DNA of 46,915 bases from Lachnospiraceae bacterium (lineage in GTDB: Bacteria; Bacillota; Clostridia; Lachnospirales; Lachnospiraceae), in contig JALERL010000007.1 of the NCBI GenBank assembly GCA_022764465.1, forward strand, positions 1 through 46,915, read 5' to 3'. The position numbers were made by a program, and so were the translations under genes. Below, piece after piece: positions 25,005 through 34,400 of the stretch. Each line of letters starts with the position of its first letter. Position 1 is the first letter of the stretch. The notes below the pieces were generated by a model. That model was not told where the DNA came from and did not search any database. It was given only the letters and a program-made list of their open reading frames with translations.

Positions 25005-25077
25005 CAAAAAAGCCTCCTCACATATTTATTGAAGTTCGTCCTTCCTTAAATATATGATGAGGCTTCCGCTTCTATGA
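25005..25077 (-). promoter_or_regulatory. yabP leader: terminator overlapping the Shine-Dalgarno site, with a sigma-E-like promoter
   Basis: On the minus strand the 5' arm AAGCCTCATCATATATTTA (25065-25047) pairs with TAAATATGTGAGGAGGCTT (25028-25010), followed by six Ts. That is a good intrinsic terminator. Its 3' arm contains the yabP ribosome site GAGGAGG. The 5' arm contains CATATATT (25056-25049), a sigma-E-like -10, with TCATAGA (25077-25071) 14 bases upstream as -35. Initiation would fall in the loop, so the new RNA would lack the 5' arm and expose the ribosome site. Confidence 0.6.
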
Positions 25078-25095
25078 TGAAGAAAACCAGCTGCT

Positions 25096-25335
25096 TTACA
25101 GATATTTGAACAGATCCTTGGCTTCTTCCTGCTTTGTCGTATCCTGAATGTCAAGCACTTCCACCTTGACCTTCTTTGTTCCGAACAGAATCTCGATCAC
25201 ATCCCCGACCTTCACATTCGTAGATGCCTTCGCCGGCTTACCGTTGATCATAACACGACCGGCATCACAGGCTTCATTCGCAACGGTTCTGCGCTTGATC
25301 AGTCTGGATACTTTTAAAAACTTGTCTAATCTCAT
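25096..25335 (-). CDS. rqcP: S4-domain RNA-binding protein RqcP/YabO (79 aa)
   Basis: Nearly the whole protein is an S4 domain (MRLDKFLKVSRLIKRRTVAN, GRVMINGKPAK, VKVGDVIEI). The size and place beside yabP match YabO, now RqcP, which binds obstructed 50S subunits and P-site tRNA during alanine tailing with RqcH. It acts in the cytoplasm. It is followed by the terminator that doubles as yabP leader. Confidence 0.92.
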   Translation of the reverse strand: MRLDKFLKVSRLIKRRTVANEACDAGRVMINGKPAKASTNVKVGDVIEILFGTKKVKVEVLDIQDTTKQEEAKDLFKYL

Positions 25336-25369
25336 TTTTCTCCCTCTATCTCATGGAATCTTAACACTT

Positions 25370-25399
25370 ATTAAAATAAAGTGTGCGCCTACCGCACAC
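25370..25399 (-). terminator. Intrinsic terminator downstream of the HU gene
   Basis: On the minus strand GTGTGCG pairs with CGCACAC around GTAGG, followed by TTTATTTTAATA. It is 154 bases after the HU stop. Confidence 0.75.
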
Positions 25400-25462
25400 T
25401 ACCGCGCCCGAGCGGATGCATCGCATAATCTTCCACTCCGCGAGGTGCGCATCGTTGCTCTG

Positions 25463-25491
25463 TTACTGTATAGGAATTCCCTATACAGTAA
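25463..25491. repeat. Perfect 11-bp inverted repeat downstream of HU
   Basis: TTACTGTATAG and CTATACAGTAA flank GAATTCC; the whole is a near-perfect palindrome without a T-run. The surrounding 25400-25550 stretch is GC-richer than its neighbours, holds GCGGATGCATCGC and GAGGTGCGCATCG segments, and encodes nothing I can recognise. It may be an intergenic repeat element. Confidence 0.55.
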
Positions 25492-25553
25492 TAAAAGGGT
25501 GCAGTAAAAACAGTACTCTGTCCTCACCACACCCCGGATCTCACATGAACGAA

Positions 25554-25829
25554 TTATGCGTTGATCATATCTTTTAAAGCTTTACCTGCCTTGAACTTTG
25601 GAGCCTTAGAAGCTGCGATTGTCATTTCAGCACCTGTCTGAGGATTACGTCCTGTTCTAGCTGCTCTCTCGGATACTTCGAATGTACCAAAGCCAACTAA
25701 CTGGATCTTCTCACCCTTCTTTAACTCTTCAGCAACTACATCTGTGAATGCCTTTAAAGCTGCCTCTGCATCCTTTTTGGATAATTCTGTCTTCTCAGCC
25801 ATAGCTGATACTAATTCTGCTTTGTTCAT
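25554..25829 (-). CDS. hup: HU-family nucleoid DNA-binding protein (91 aa)
   Basis: This is a full-length [22 protein letters not shown] at the N-terminus, the [20 protein letters not shown] beta-arm region that contacts DNA, and [16 protein letters not shown] at the C-terminus. It forms dimers that bend and compact DNA. AGAGGAGG lies upstream of the start. A strong promoter is at 25907-25935 and a terminator at 25370. Confidence 0.97.
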   Translation of the reverse strand: MNKAELVSAMAEKTELSKKDAEAALKAFTDVVAEELKKGEKIQLVGFGTFEVSERAARTGRNPQTGAEMTIAASKAPKFKAGKALKDMINA

Positions 25830-25906
25830 GTTAAAATTCCTCCTCTGGATATTCTAATTCTTAATCGTGGTCAATCTTTGTCTCCTAGATTTTACCTACG
25901 AATATA

Positions 25907-25935
25907 TTTATACTTGTTTTCGCCCTATTTGTCAA
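25907..25935 (-). promoter_or_regulatory. Sigma-A promoter of the HU gene
   Basis: TTGACA (25935-25930) and TATAAA (25912-25907) are 17 bases apart on the minus strand, about 78 bases before the start codon. Confidence 0.85.
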
Positions 25936-25963
25936 GGAATTTCAGCAATTCCACGCGCTTTAT

Positions 25964-25983
25964 AGGCATTTTATACAATGCCT
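25964..25983 (-). terminator. Small hairpin just after the phosphoglucomutase gene
   Basis: AGGCATT and AATGCCT pair around a 6-base loop directly after the stop codon. The following stretch is not T-rich on the minus strand, so terminator strength is doubtful. Confidence 0.4.
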
Positions 25984-25984
25984 T

Positions 25985-27718
25985 TTAGAGCATTCCGTTG
26001 ATCTTATCGAGAACCGCTTTTCCAAGGCTCTGATACTTCTGATCTGCCTCTTCCATGGAATTACCCTTCACACCGATATAGAACTTCACCTTTGGCTCTG
26101 TTCCGGATGGTCTTACACATACCCATGCGTCATCCTCTAACTCATAATAGAGTACATTCGAAGCTGGAAGTCCGGTCGGAACAACGGCTCCGGTTGCAAG
26201 CTCTGTGATCGTATCTGCTGCATAATCACGTACCTTTAATACCTTCTTGCCATCGATCTCTGTGATCGGATCCTTTCTTAAGGTATCCATGATCTCTTTG
26301 ATCTTTGCAAGTCCTTCGATTCCCTTTAAGGTGATGGACTCTACATAGTCTTTGTAATAACCGTATTTTTCATACATTGCAATCATTGCATCCCATAAGG
26401 TCATGTTCTTGGTCTTATAGTAAGCAGCCGCTTCACACAATGCCATAGATGCAACTACTGCATCCTTATCTCTTGCATAAGTTCCGGTCAGACAGCCATA
26501 GCTTTCCTCCATGCCAAAGAGGTAAGTTCCCTTTCCGCTCTTCTCGAACTCTAAGATCTTCTGTCCGATGAACTTGAATCCGGTCAATACTTCGATCAGC
26601 TCGATACCGTAGTATTTTGCGATCGCATCTGCCATATTGGTCGATACGATAGACTTCACAAATGCTCCATCTGCCGGAAGTCCCTGTAACTCCTTCTTCT
26701 GTCCGATCAGGTAGTCTCCGATCAGGCAGCCGGACATATTTCCGGTCAGGGAATGGTATTCTCCTGTTTTCGAATCCTTTACATAAACCCCAAGACGGTC
26801 TGCATCCGGATCTGTAGCAAGGATCAGGTCTGCATCTACCTTCTTGCCGAGTGCAAGTCCGAGTGTAAATGCTTCCTCAGCCTCCGGGTTCGGATAGCTG
26901 ACCGTCGGGAAGTCTCCATCCGGAAGCTCCTGCTCCGGTACAACATATACGTTCTTGAAGCCAAGTTCCTTTAACACACGACGGACCGGAATATTTCCTG
27001 TTCCGTGAAGTGGTGTGTATACGATCTTAAGATCACCGCCGACTGCGTCGATCGCATCCTGATGTACGACTAATTTCTTTAACTCTGCAATATATGGATC
27101 ATCAATATTGGCTCCGATCGTCTCGTATAAACCTGCTGCCTTTGCATCTGCAAGTTCCATGGTCTTAACATTGTTATAGTCGGTTACCTTCTTGACCTCA
27201 TCCATGATTCCGGTATCATGTGGCGGTGTAATCTGTGCACCATCCTCCCAGTATACCTTATATCCATTATATTCAGGCGGATTGTGGCTTGCAGTAATGT
27301 TGATACCTGCAATACACTTTAAGTAACGTACCGCATAGGAAAGTTCCGGTGTCGGTCTTAAGGATTCAAATACATATGCCTTGATTCCGTTTGCTGCCAG
27401 ACAAAGAGCCGCAATATCTGCGAATTCCGGTGACATGTGTCTCGAATCGTATGCAATCGCAACGCCTCTCTTCTCGCCATGTACCTTTAAGATATAATTG
27501 GCAAGTCCCTGGGTTGCCTTACGTACCGTGTAGATATTCATACGGTTAGTTCCTGCTCCGATCACGCCTCTTAAGCCGGCGGTACCGAACTCCAGATCAC
27601 GATAGAAACGATCTTCAATCTCTTTTTCATTCCCCTCGATTGCCTTTAACTCAGCCTTTGTGTCTGCATCAAAGTAATCGTTTGCAAGCCATGACTCATA
27701 CATTGCTCTGTAACTCAT
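25985..27718 (-). CDS. pgm: Phosphoglucomutase/phosphomannomutase, alpha-D-phosphohexomutase family (577 aa)
   Basis: All four active-site elements are visible: phosphoserine loop TASHNP, metal loop DPDADRLG, sugar-specificity loop GMEESYG and phosphate-binding loop RPSGTEPK. Length and the start MSYRAMYESWL match the PgcA-type long enzymes that interconvert glucose-1-P and glucose-6-P. This links starch-derived sugar to glycolysis and to UDP-glucose for envelope polymers. The start at 27718 has AGGAGG 7 bases upstream; the longer frame to 27760 does not. Confidence 0.95.
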   Translation of the reverse strand: MSYRAMYESWLANDYFDADTKAELKAIEGNEKEIEDRFYRDLEFGTAGLRGVIGAGTNRMNIYTVRKATQGLANYILKVHGEKRGVAIAYDSRHMSPEFADIAALCLAANGIKAYVFESLRPTPELSYAVRYLKCIAGINITASHNPPEYNGYKVYWEDGAQITPPHDTGIMDEVKKVTDYNNVKTMELADAKAAGLYETIGANIDDPYIAELKKLVVHQDAIDAVGGDLKIVYTPLHGTGNIPVRRVLKELGFKNVYVVPEQELPDGDFPTVSYPNPEAEEAFTLGLALGKKVDADLILATDPDADRLGVYVKDSKTGEYHSLTGNMSGCLIGDYLIGQKKELQGLPADGAFVKSIVSTNMADAIAKYYGIELIEVLTGFKFIGQKILEFEKSGKGTYLFGMEESYGCLTGTYARDKDAVVASMALCEAAAYYKTKNMTLWDAMIAMYEKYGYYKDYVESITLKGIEGLAKIKEIMDTLRKDPITEIDGKKVLKVRDYAADTITELATGAVVPTGLPASNVLYYELEDDAWVCVRPSGTEPKVKFYIGVKGNSMEEADQKYQSLGKAVLDKINGML

Positions 27719-27774
27719 TCTTTTTCCTCCTAGATATAAATAATATGCTTTATCATTCAATCGTCCGGCATCTC

Positions 27775-29061
27775 CTAATCCGAACTCGATGAACTTCCGG
27801 TTAATGTATCAATGACTTCTGACAGTGCTTTGTAATATTCACTGTTTGTCTTACTCTTTGTTGTCTCTGTCTCCGTAGAGGACGTTATCTTACCCGCCCC
27901 TGAAGAACTACTGCTCTGTCCGGAAGAGGACGTACTGCCTGTTTTCTCCGTAGTCTTCTCTGTCGTCTTCTCGGTATCTGTTGCTGTCTTCTCGGTACTT
28001 CCCGAAGAAGATGTCATTGCTACCTGTATCGTAGCCTCACCGGTATGTACATACAGACGCTTCGACCAGGTATCGTAGCCTTCTGCAACAATCTCCAGCT
28101 TATGAACACCATATTTTAATTTCTGCGGCTTCGTATAATCGATCTTTTCTCCATCGATCGTCATCACCGCATTTTCCACGCCAACCTCAAAGGTAACCTC
28201 ACAGAACTTCGGGCCTTCTCCCTTTAGTTCATTTAAGTCTACCACCGTCTCCTCGCCACGTGTGACTACGATCTCCTTCGAGTCACCATAGCCATCATTG
28301 GCAACCGATAACAGATACGTTCCTTCCGTCATCTCCACCTGCATGTCCTTGGTAACCGGAAGGTAAACCTTCGTACCAATACTCAGCCAGCCGCCTTCAA
28401 ATAGCTCTGTATTCTTAAGCGTGATCGTTCCATGTCCGGAAGTAACCGACACCGAAAGGATCTTCCGGTCAATACCTATGATCCGCAGAATGTCCTTGTC
28501 CGTGATATCGGATAACTTAATCTCATTCTCATCGGAAAAGACCTTAAGATCTGCTTCATAGTAGTACTTCGTTCCTGCGATCTGAACCATATTCTGATCT
28601 TCCTCAATGGAAAATCGGGTTATATCGTCATATTCCCAGACCTGAGGTGTGATCTGTACCTGCATAAGTTCCTTGGTCTTCGGAGACTGTGTGATCGTTA
28701 CAACACGTCCCGGAAGCAGTTCTGCAATCGACATGTAGTCTCCATATTTATTCAGGAAACCGGTTCCATCGTTATAGGTAAATGCTTCCTGCCGCTTCTG
28801 TCCTAAGCTGTAGAGCTGGATCGTACCGTTCGTCGTATTCACACTTAACACTTCATACAAGGACTTTTGATCCACAGTCTCTGCTTCGGTAGCCTCTACC
28901 TTCGCATCGGCAGTCACCGCTTCCTCCTCTGTTTTTGCCTGTGAAGGAGCACGCACACCTGCCTCAATCTGTCCCTTTGAAGTATTATTTGCGCAGGCAC
29001 CCAAAAAAACCAGCATGCAGCTATATAAAATTGCAATTAAAAAAATTGATATTTTCTTCAT
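27775..29061 (-). CDS. PEGA-domain lipoprotein, function unknown (428 aa)
   Basis: A lipoprotein signal peptide ends at the lipobox FLGAC (Cys23). The middle is beta-rich without a family I can name. Residues about 285-350 form a PEGA-like domain (AVMTIDGEKIDYTKPQKLKYG and HKLEIVAEGYDTW). The last 75 residues are Ser/Thr/Lys-rich low-complexity sequence with TEKT repeats. It lies 14 bases after the CotS-family gene and is probably co-transcribed, so a role in sporulation or the spore envelope is plausible but unproven. Confidence 0.8.
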   Translation of the reverse strand: MKKISIFLIAILYSCMLVFLGACANNTSKGQIEAGVRAPSQAKTEEEAVTADAKVEATEAETVDQKSLYEVLSVNTTNGTIQLYSLGQKRQEAFTYNDGTGFLNKYGDYMSIAELLPGRVVTITQSPKTKELMQVQITPQVWEYDDITRFSIEEDQNMVQIAGTKYYYEADLKVFSDENEIKLSDITDKDILRIIGIDRKILSVSVTSGHGTITLKNTELFEGGWLSIGTKVYLPVTKDMQVEMTEGTYLLSVANDGYGDSKEIVVTRGEETVVDLNELKGEGPKFCEVTFEVGVENAVMTIDGEKIDYTKPQKLKYGVHKLEIVAEGYDTWSKRLYVHTGEATIQVAMTSSSGSTEKTATDTEKTTEKTTEKTGSTSSSGQSSSSSGAGKITSSTETETTKSKTNSEYYKALSEVIDTLTGSSSSSD

Positions 29062-29075
29062 TTGTACATTATAAC

Positions 29076-30074
29076 CTATTCTTTTCGAAAATTAAATAAC
29101 ATTCTTAAAAAGTGTTCCCGTTGTTCTTCCTGTTCAATTACCCGGTTTAGCTTTTCAATATTGCGTGCGGAGATCCAGGATTTGTTTGAATTATAATAGT
29201 GGTTCGCGATCTTCCAGAATTTTTCCGGATAAGACAGCCGGATATAGAGCTGTTCATATTCCACCGGTGTAAGCTTCCGCTTCGTCTCATAGGCTGCTGT
29301 CATGTCCACTGCCAGCCCGACATTCCAGTTATGCTTTTCCATCATTTTCCGCATAAAATTTGCAAGATCACGGATATACATATCATACACTGCATTTTCA
29401 AAATTGGTAAGGTGAACACCATCTTTTGCAAAAAGCACATTATGCTGGTTAAAATCCCCATGGCAGATTCCGCTGTAACGCTCCCATTCTTCATCCGAAA
29501 TGGTCTCCATCTGCCGTTTCAGACACTCGGTTACATGCTCCGCCTTTCCGGCAAATTTATCATAATTTTTCAAGAAGAGCATTTCAAACTCATTTTTACT
29601 CTTTTTTCCACGGATATAATTGCGTACCTTTTTGAGTTCACGGTTATGCTTCTCATATTCCGTAAGCAGTGTCTGTCTGCGGATCCGCAATCCATCCGGT
29701 ACCTTCGCATTTCCTGCATGTAAGGCCTGATGAAAATGCGCCAGCAATGTGACCGCTGCTAACAGATCATCCCTGTTTTTTGTCTCACACTCCCTGCCTT
29801 CTATGTAATCACGTACATAATACCGCGTCTCATCCACATCCGTGGCTAACACCGTCCCCCCGGTTGTCCGTATGATATGATCCACAAGAATTCCCTGATC
29901 AGCTGCCTCCGTCAAAAAAGCTGCTATAAATTCTGCCCGTACTTCCGATGTGTCAAATTCCTTTAGAATGACCTTATTTTCCTCTGTCGTACAGATATAT
30001 GCACCACGCCCTTTTTGGATCTCCGTTACCGGAAATGCGTACTGCTCAAAAAGCTGTTCGGATAAACTATACAC
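29076..30074 (-). CDS. CotS/YutH-family kinase-like spore coat protein (332 aa)
   Basis: This is an aminoglycoside-phosphotransferase-like fold of the CotS family: a lysine-containing strand (KVILKEF), the catalytic-loop-like CHGDFNQHNVLF, and then HLTNFENAVYD where active kinases have DFD. The metal-binding Asp is thus Asn, as I recall for other clostridial CotS proteins, so activity is doubtful. CotS proteins are spore coat components. The start is GTG at 30074 with GGAGGGG 5 bases upstream, and that site is embedded in a terminator hairpin. PEGA lipoprotein follows. Confidence 0.85.
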   Translation of the reverse strand: MYSLSEQLFEQYAFPVTEIQKGRGAYICTTEENKVILKEFDTSEVRAEFIAAFLTEAADQGILVDHIIRTTGGTVLATDVDETRYYVRDYIEGRECETKNRDDLLAAVTLLAHFHQALHAGNAKVPDGLRIRRQTLLTEYEKHNRELKKVRNYIRGKKSKNEFEMLFLKNYDKFAGKAEHVTECLKRQMETISDEEWERYSGICHGDFNQHNVLFAKDGVHLTNFENAVYDMYIRDLANFMRKMMEKHNWNVGLAVDMTAAYETKRKLTPVEYEQLYIRLSYPEKFWKIANHYYNSNKSWISARNIEKLNRVIEQEEQREHFLRMLFNFRKE

Positions 30075-30135
30075 AAAAACCCCTCCATATGATTATTCCT
30101 TGTTTATCATATGAAGAGGTTCTTTAAAGTATACC
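30075..30135 (-). promoter_or_regulatory. CotS-family gene leader: terminator overlapping the Shine-Dalgarno site, with a sporulation-type promoter
   Basis: On the minus strand AACCTCTTCATATGAT (30121-30106) pairs with ATCATATGGAGGGGTT (30093-30078) with two G-U pairs, followed by a T-run. The 3' arm contains the ribosome site GGAGGGG. The 5' arm contains CATATGAT (30113-30106), a sigma-E/K-type -10, with GGTATAC (30135-30129) 15 bases upstream. The 5' arm also contains the last codons of cca. Initiation would fall in the loop and free the ribosome site. The same layout precedes yabP. Confidence 0.6.
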
Positions 30136-31453
30136 CGATCAGTTTTTCTTTTGTATTCATCGACGGATCATCAAGTACCAGCTCTAACAGCTTCTGTAAA
30201 ACGCGGCCGATCTCCGGTCCCGGCTTCATTCCGGCAGCGATCAGATCCGAACCACCGATTGCAAGCTGTTTTAAGGATATACACTCCCGTTCACTTACAA
30301 TGGCATCATAGATCTGCTCATAATCCCTTAAATAATCCAGCTTTTCCTGCTGCATGTAACTGCTCTGTGCAAGGATATCCGCACGCTTTACTTCAAATAA
30401 AAGCTTATAATCCGACAGCCCTGCCCGATAGACTGCATGACGCACTGCCTTACGCTCAGGCTTTGGATTCACATCATGTACACGGATCAGTCCACAGACT
30501 GCATCGATCGTGGCATTGTCCATCTTAAGCCGCCGCATGATCTTACGTGCAAGCTCTGCTCCCTTCTGTGGATGCCCGTAAAAGTGATCAATCCCCTTTC
30601 CATCTGTCGTCTTACAAAGCGGCTTTGCGACATCATGGAGCAGCATCGTATAACGCAGTACCTTATCCGCACGTATCTCACCTAATGCTGCGATCGTATG
30701 CTCTCCGACACTATAACAGTGGTGCGGATGATTCTGTGCTGTCTCCATCATAGCATCCCACTCCGGCAGGATCACAGCCGAGATGCCTGTCTGATACAGC
30801 GTGCGCAGTTCATCCGGATGCGCAGATACTAAAAGCTTCGTCAGTTCGACCTGAATACGCTCTGCACTGACCTTTTTCAGATTCCCGGCAAGTTCCTCGA
30901 TCGCTGTCCGCGTTTCAGCTTCGATCGTAAAGCCAAGCTGTGCTGCAAACCGCACGGCACGAAGCATACGCAGTGCATCTTCTCCAAAACGTTCCCTTGC
31001 ATTCCCTACACAGCGGATAATGCCCCGCCTCAGATCACCAATCCCATCAAAGGCATCCACCAGACCGGTTGTCTCATTGTACGCCATTGCATTGATCGTG
31101 AAATCGCGCCGTTTCAGATCTTCTAACAGATTCGAGGTAAAGGTAACCTCTTTCGGATGTCTTGCATCCTCGTACTCTCCATCGATCCGGTAGGTCGTCA
31201 CCTCATAACCGACATGATCGACCATAACCGTAACCGTTCCATGCTGGATTCCGGTATCGATCGTCCGCTTAAAAATCGCCTTCACCTGCTCCGGTCTTGC
31301 CGATGTCGTAATATCCCAGTCCTGCGGACTGCGCCCTAAGATGGTGTCCCGGACACAGCCACCGACTGCATAGGCATCCTGCCCATGCTTTTGCAATTCA
31401 TTCAATATCCATCTGACTGCCTCTGGAAGCTGTATCTGCATGCTGTTTACCAT
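30107..31453 (-). CDS. cca: CCA-adding tRNA nucleotidyltransferase (448 aa)
   Basis: The class II nucleotidyltransferase head has AVGGCVRD and the catalytic DWD (PQDWDITTSA), then EVTTYRIDGEY and RRDFTINAMAYN. The neck and body follow, and an HD-type segment MLLHDVAKPL is near residue 265. It adds CCA to tRNA 3' ends, which fits the tRNAs in this window lacking encoded CCA. It starts 8 bases after the GGDEF gene, so the two are probably one transcript. Its last codons lie in the terminator of the next gene. Confidence 0.95.
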   Translation of the reverse strand: MVNSMQIQLPEAVRWILNELQKHGQDAYAVGGCVRDTILGRSPQDWDITTSARPEQVKAIFKRTIDTGIQHGTVTVMVDHVGYEVTTYRIDGEYEDARHPKEVTFTSNLLEDLKRRDFTINAMAYNETTGLVDAFDGIGDLRRGIIRCVGNARERFGEDALRMLRAVRFAAQLGFTIEAETRTAIEELAGNLKKVSAERIQVELTKLLVSAHPDELRTLYQTGISAVILPEWDAMMETAQNHPHHCYSVGEHTIAALGEIRADKVLRYTMLLHDVAKPLCKTTDGKGIDHFYGHPQKGAELARKIMRRLKMDNATIDAVCGLIRVHDVNPKPERKAVRHAVYRAGLSDYKLLFEVKRADILAQSSYMQQEKLDYLRDYEQIYDAIVSERECISLKQLAIGGSDLIAAGMKPGPEIGRVLQKLLELVLDDPSMNTKEKLIGYTLKNLFI

Positions 31454-31461
31454 CCTGTCCT

Positions 31462-34400
31462 TTATGCCATAAATCTGTATGTACCCTTTGTGCTCGTCTT
31501 CACACTATACATCAGATCATCTGCCTGTTTTACCATCTCATTAATATCTTCCTCGGTCGTCACATCATGGGATGTGATAATTCCGATCGAGCATGAGATC
31601 TTGCGATTCTCATCGATGGAGATCTGTTCTCCTAATGTCTCTGTGATCGCATCCTTAAAGCCATCTGTCTTTTCGATCTGTACATAGATCTCTTTTGCAA
31701 GCTGTTCGATCTTCTCCCTGTCGTCCGTGTACAGGAATACGATGAATTCGTCACCACCATAACGTGATACTTCGCCATACGCACCACATACCTGTACAAA
31801 AATATCTGCCATGGACTTTAAGATCAGATCTCCAACATCATGTCCATACGTATCGTTATAGCCCTTGAAATTATCCAGATCGATAAACATCAGTCCAAAC
31901 CGGTGTTCCATCTCGCCCTTACGGATCTTCGCCGAAACATGTTCAATATTCTGATAGAAGCCCTTCCGGTTATTGATGCCGGTCAGCTGATCGGTAACAG
32001 CCGACTCATACAGCTTCTGGTTCATCTGATAGATCTGCTCATATGCGTTCAGTCTGTTTAAGGCATTTACAACCTCACGGAATAACAGCTCATAGATATT
32101 CAGATCGTCCTCATCTAACATATAACGGTTAACCGAAGAATGCCAGTTATCCTTCATCAGTACATAGATGATCACGATACTCTCGACCTTACCGTTGTTA
32201 AAGTACGGAATCGCCACCATCGAACATACATTATCCTCACCGAACATGGATACTACATCCAGATGCTCGGAATAGTTGTTGCTGATCTTCGAAACTGCAA
32301 AGCCCTTCTGGTTCTCTTCAAAAATGTCTGACAGTGTCTGTAACATCTCCTCTGAGATCTCCTGCTCTGTATTATTATACAGGATATCCGCGTGGTCTTC
32401 CCCATACTGGATATAAACCGCCTTATCCACGGTAAAATGATAGAGGAAGGTCTTCATAACCGTATCAAGAAGCTGATCCGGTGTCACATTCGTCACATCC
32501 AAAAGTCTCTGCCAGGTAGAAATGAAGTCCATCTGCCGCTTCTTCGTCTGATATGCACGGCTTAAGCTCTCCTGACGAAGCAGTGTCTCCATCTGCGCAT
32601 TTGTCAGCTTCTTTGGCGGCTCTTTTGCCAGATAATCCTTCACTACATCTAAGACCTTCAGGCTGTCCTCGAGGTTATTACGGTGTGTACTGCTCTCGTA
32701 CTGTTCTAAAACAGCGCGCTCCATATCCATCAGTTCACGTCGTCCGGTTCTCTCATAAAAAGCGATCCGGCTCTGACGAAACAGACGGTAACAATAGAAC
32801 TGGTTTCCTTCTGCGCGGACCAGATGGGATTCCGCAGTTCCAAAATCCTCAAACGCCGCCACTTCATTTCCTTCTTCTTCGTTCAGCAGTGCACGTGAAA
32901 AATAATACAGGAACATATCATCATCACACTTTGCATAGTCATGTATGATGCCCAGTTCATTGTCCACATTCTCTTTTTCAATAATATAATTCAAAAACTG
33001 CTTACAGTTATTCAGATACTGGATGCAGTTAAAGTGATTGCCCATCTTCTGATTACAGAGTGCCAGTAATCCGTAAAGCTTCGACAGGTTACAGACGCGG
33101 AGGCTGTTTAAGTTCAGCTTCTCAATCACCTTCATACAGCGCATGATGTCATCATTCGCCTCACGGAACTCACCAAGTGCAATACAGTTGATCGCATGGT
33201 TGTAATAGACCTCTGCAATATCCTCCGGCAGGTTCAGGTTATAGAATACCTCCAGTGCCTTATCCATGAAGATTTTCGCCTCTTCATTTTTACCCAGTGC
33301 ACAGAGATTGTATCCCAGTCCGCAGAACACACGTCCAACTTCCAGTGATGACTTATCACTCATCGCCTCAAAGGTACGAACCGAATACAGAGTCGAAATC
33401 TCATGCATGCCGTTTGTGGATGCAAGCATGATATTCTTCTGATATGCACTGTAGACCAGTTGTTCATTACCGATCTCTTTCGCGATTGAGATTCCCTTGC
33501 TGAAATAGATCAACTGCTCTTCTGACTTGTATGCCTTTGCAACCATTTCCGGCTTGTTATCATATGCATAAATGTAAATATATGCCATATGATTGCAGTA
33601 GTTGTACTTGATCAGTTTCTCGATCAGCTGATCGTTGATCTCAACATTGTCTGCACAGAAGAAGATATTACACCAGCCGGACATCTTCGCCTGTACCTCA
33701 AGCAGTTCTGCCACAAACTGCCAGTTCTCCATGCCTGCCTCAATTGCTGCGGATCTTGCTAACTTCGCAGTGCGCACTGCTTCCTTTAACTTACCCTGAT
33801 ACATATAGACCAGTGCTGTCATATATTCTGCATAAAAAGATGCAAACGGCTTACTGCCCGTAAGCTTCAGATGCTTGATCTCCTCACAAAGCTCGAGTGC
33901 CTTTGCAAGATCCTTCGAAAACAGGGAAACATATGCATAGCTGCTCCAGATCCTTAACTTTTCTTCATCGGTTACTGTAAAGTTCTCGAACTTGATCTTA
34001 CGTTCTAAACGCTGTAAGCAATATACCGCCTGTTCAAAATCCATAAAATAAGCAAGCTGTTTAAAGATGTCTGCTGAATTCCGGATACTGTCTGTATTCT
34101 CGTCAAAAATCTTTTCCTCCGGCTCTTTTGCTCCGGCATTACCGATCTGGAAGATATGATTCTTATCCTCCAGATTCTCCATCATCTGCTCCCATACCGG
34201 CATCATATACTCCGGCATACGCTGTAACTCATTGACACCGAGTACAATACCGATATTCTGTGTATCCTCTGCATCTAAAAGCTGATTGACAAAGACGATC
34301 GTGCTGCGGCTTGCAAGCTGGGCACGGTTTAAGACCAGAAGAAACGGATGGATCTTCGATAATCCGATCAACATCTGCCGCAAAGCTTCCGTCAGTTTTT

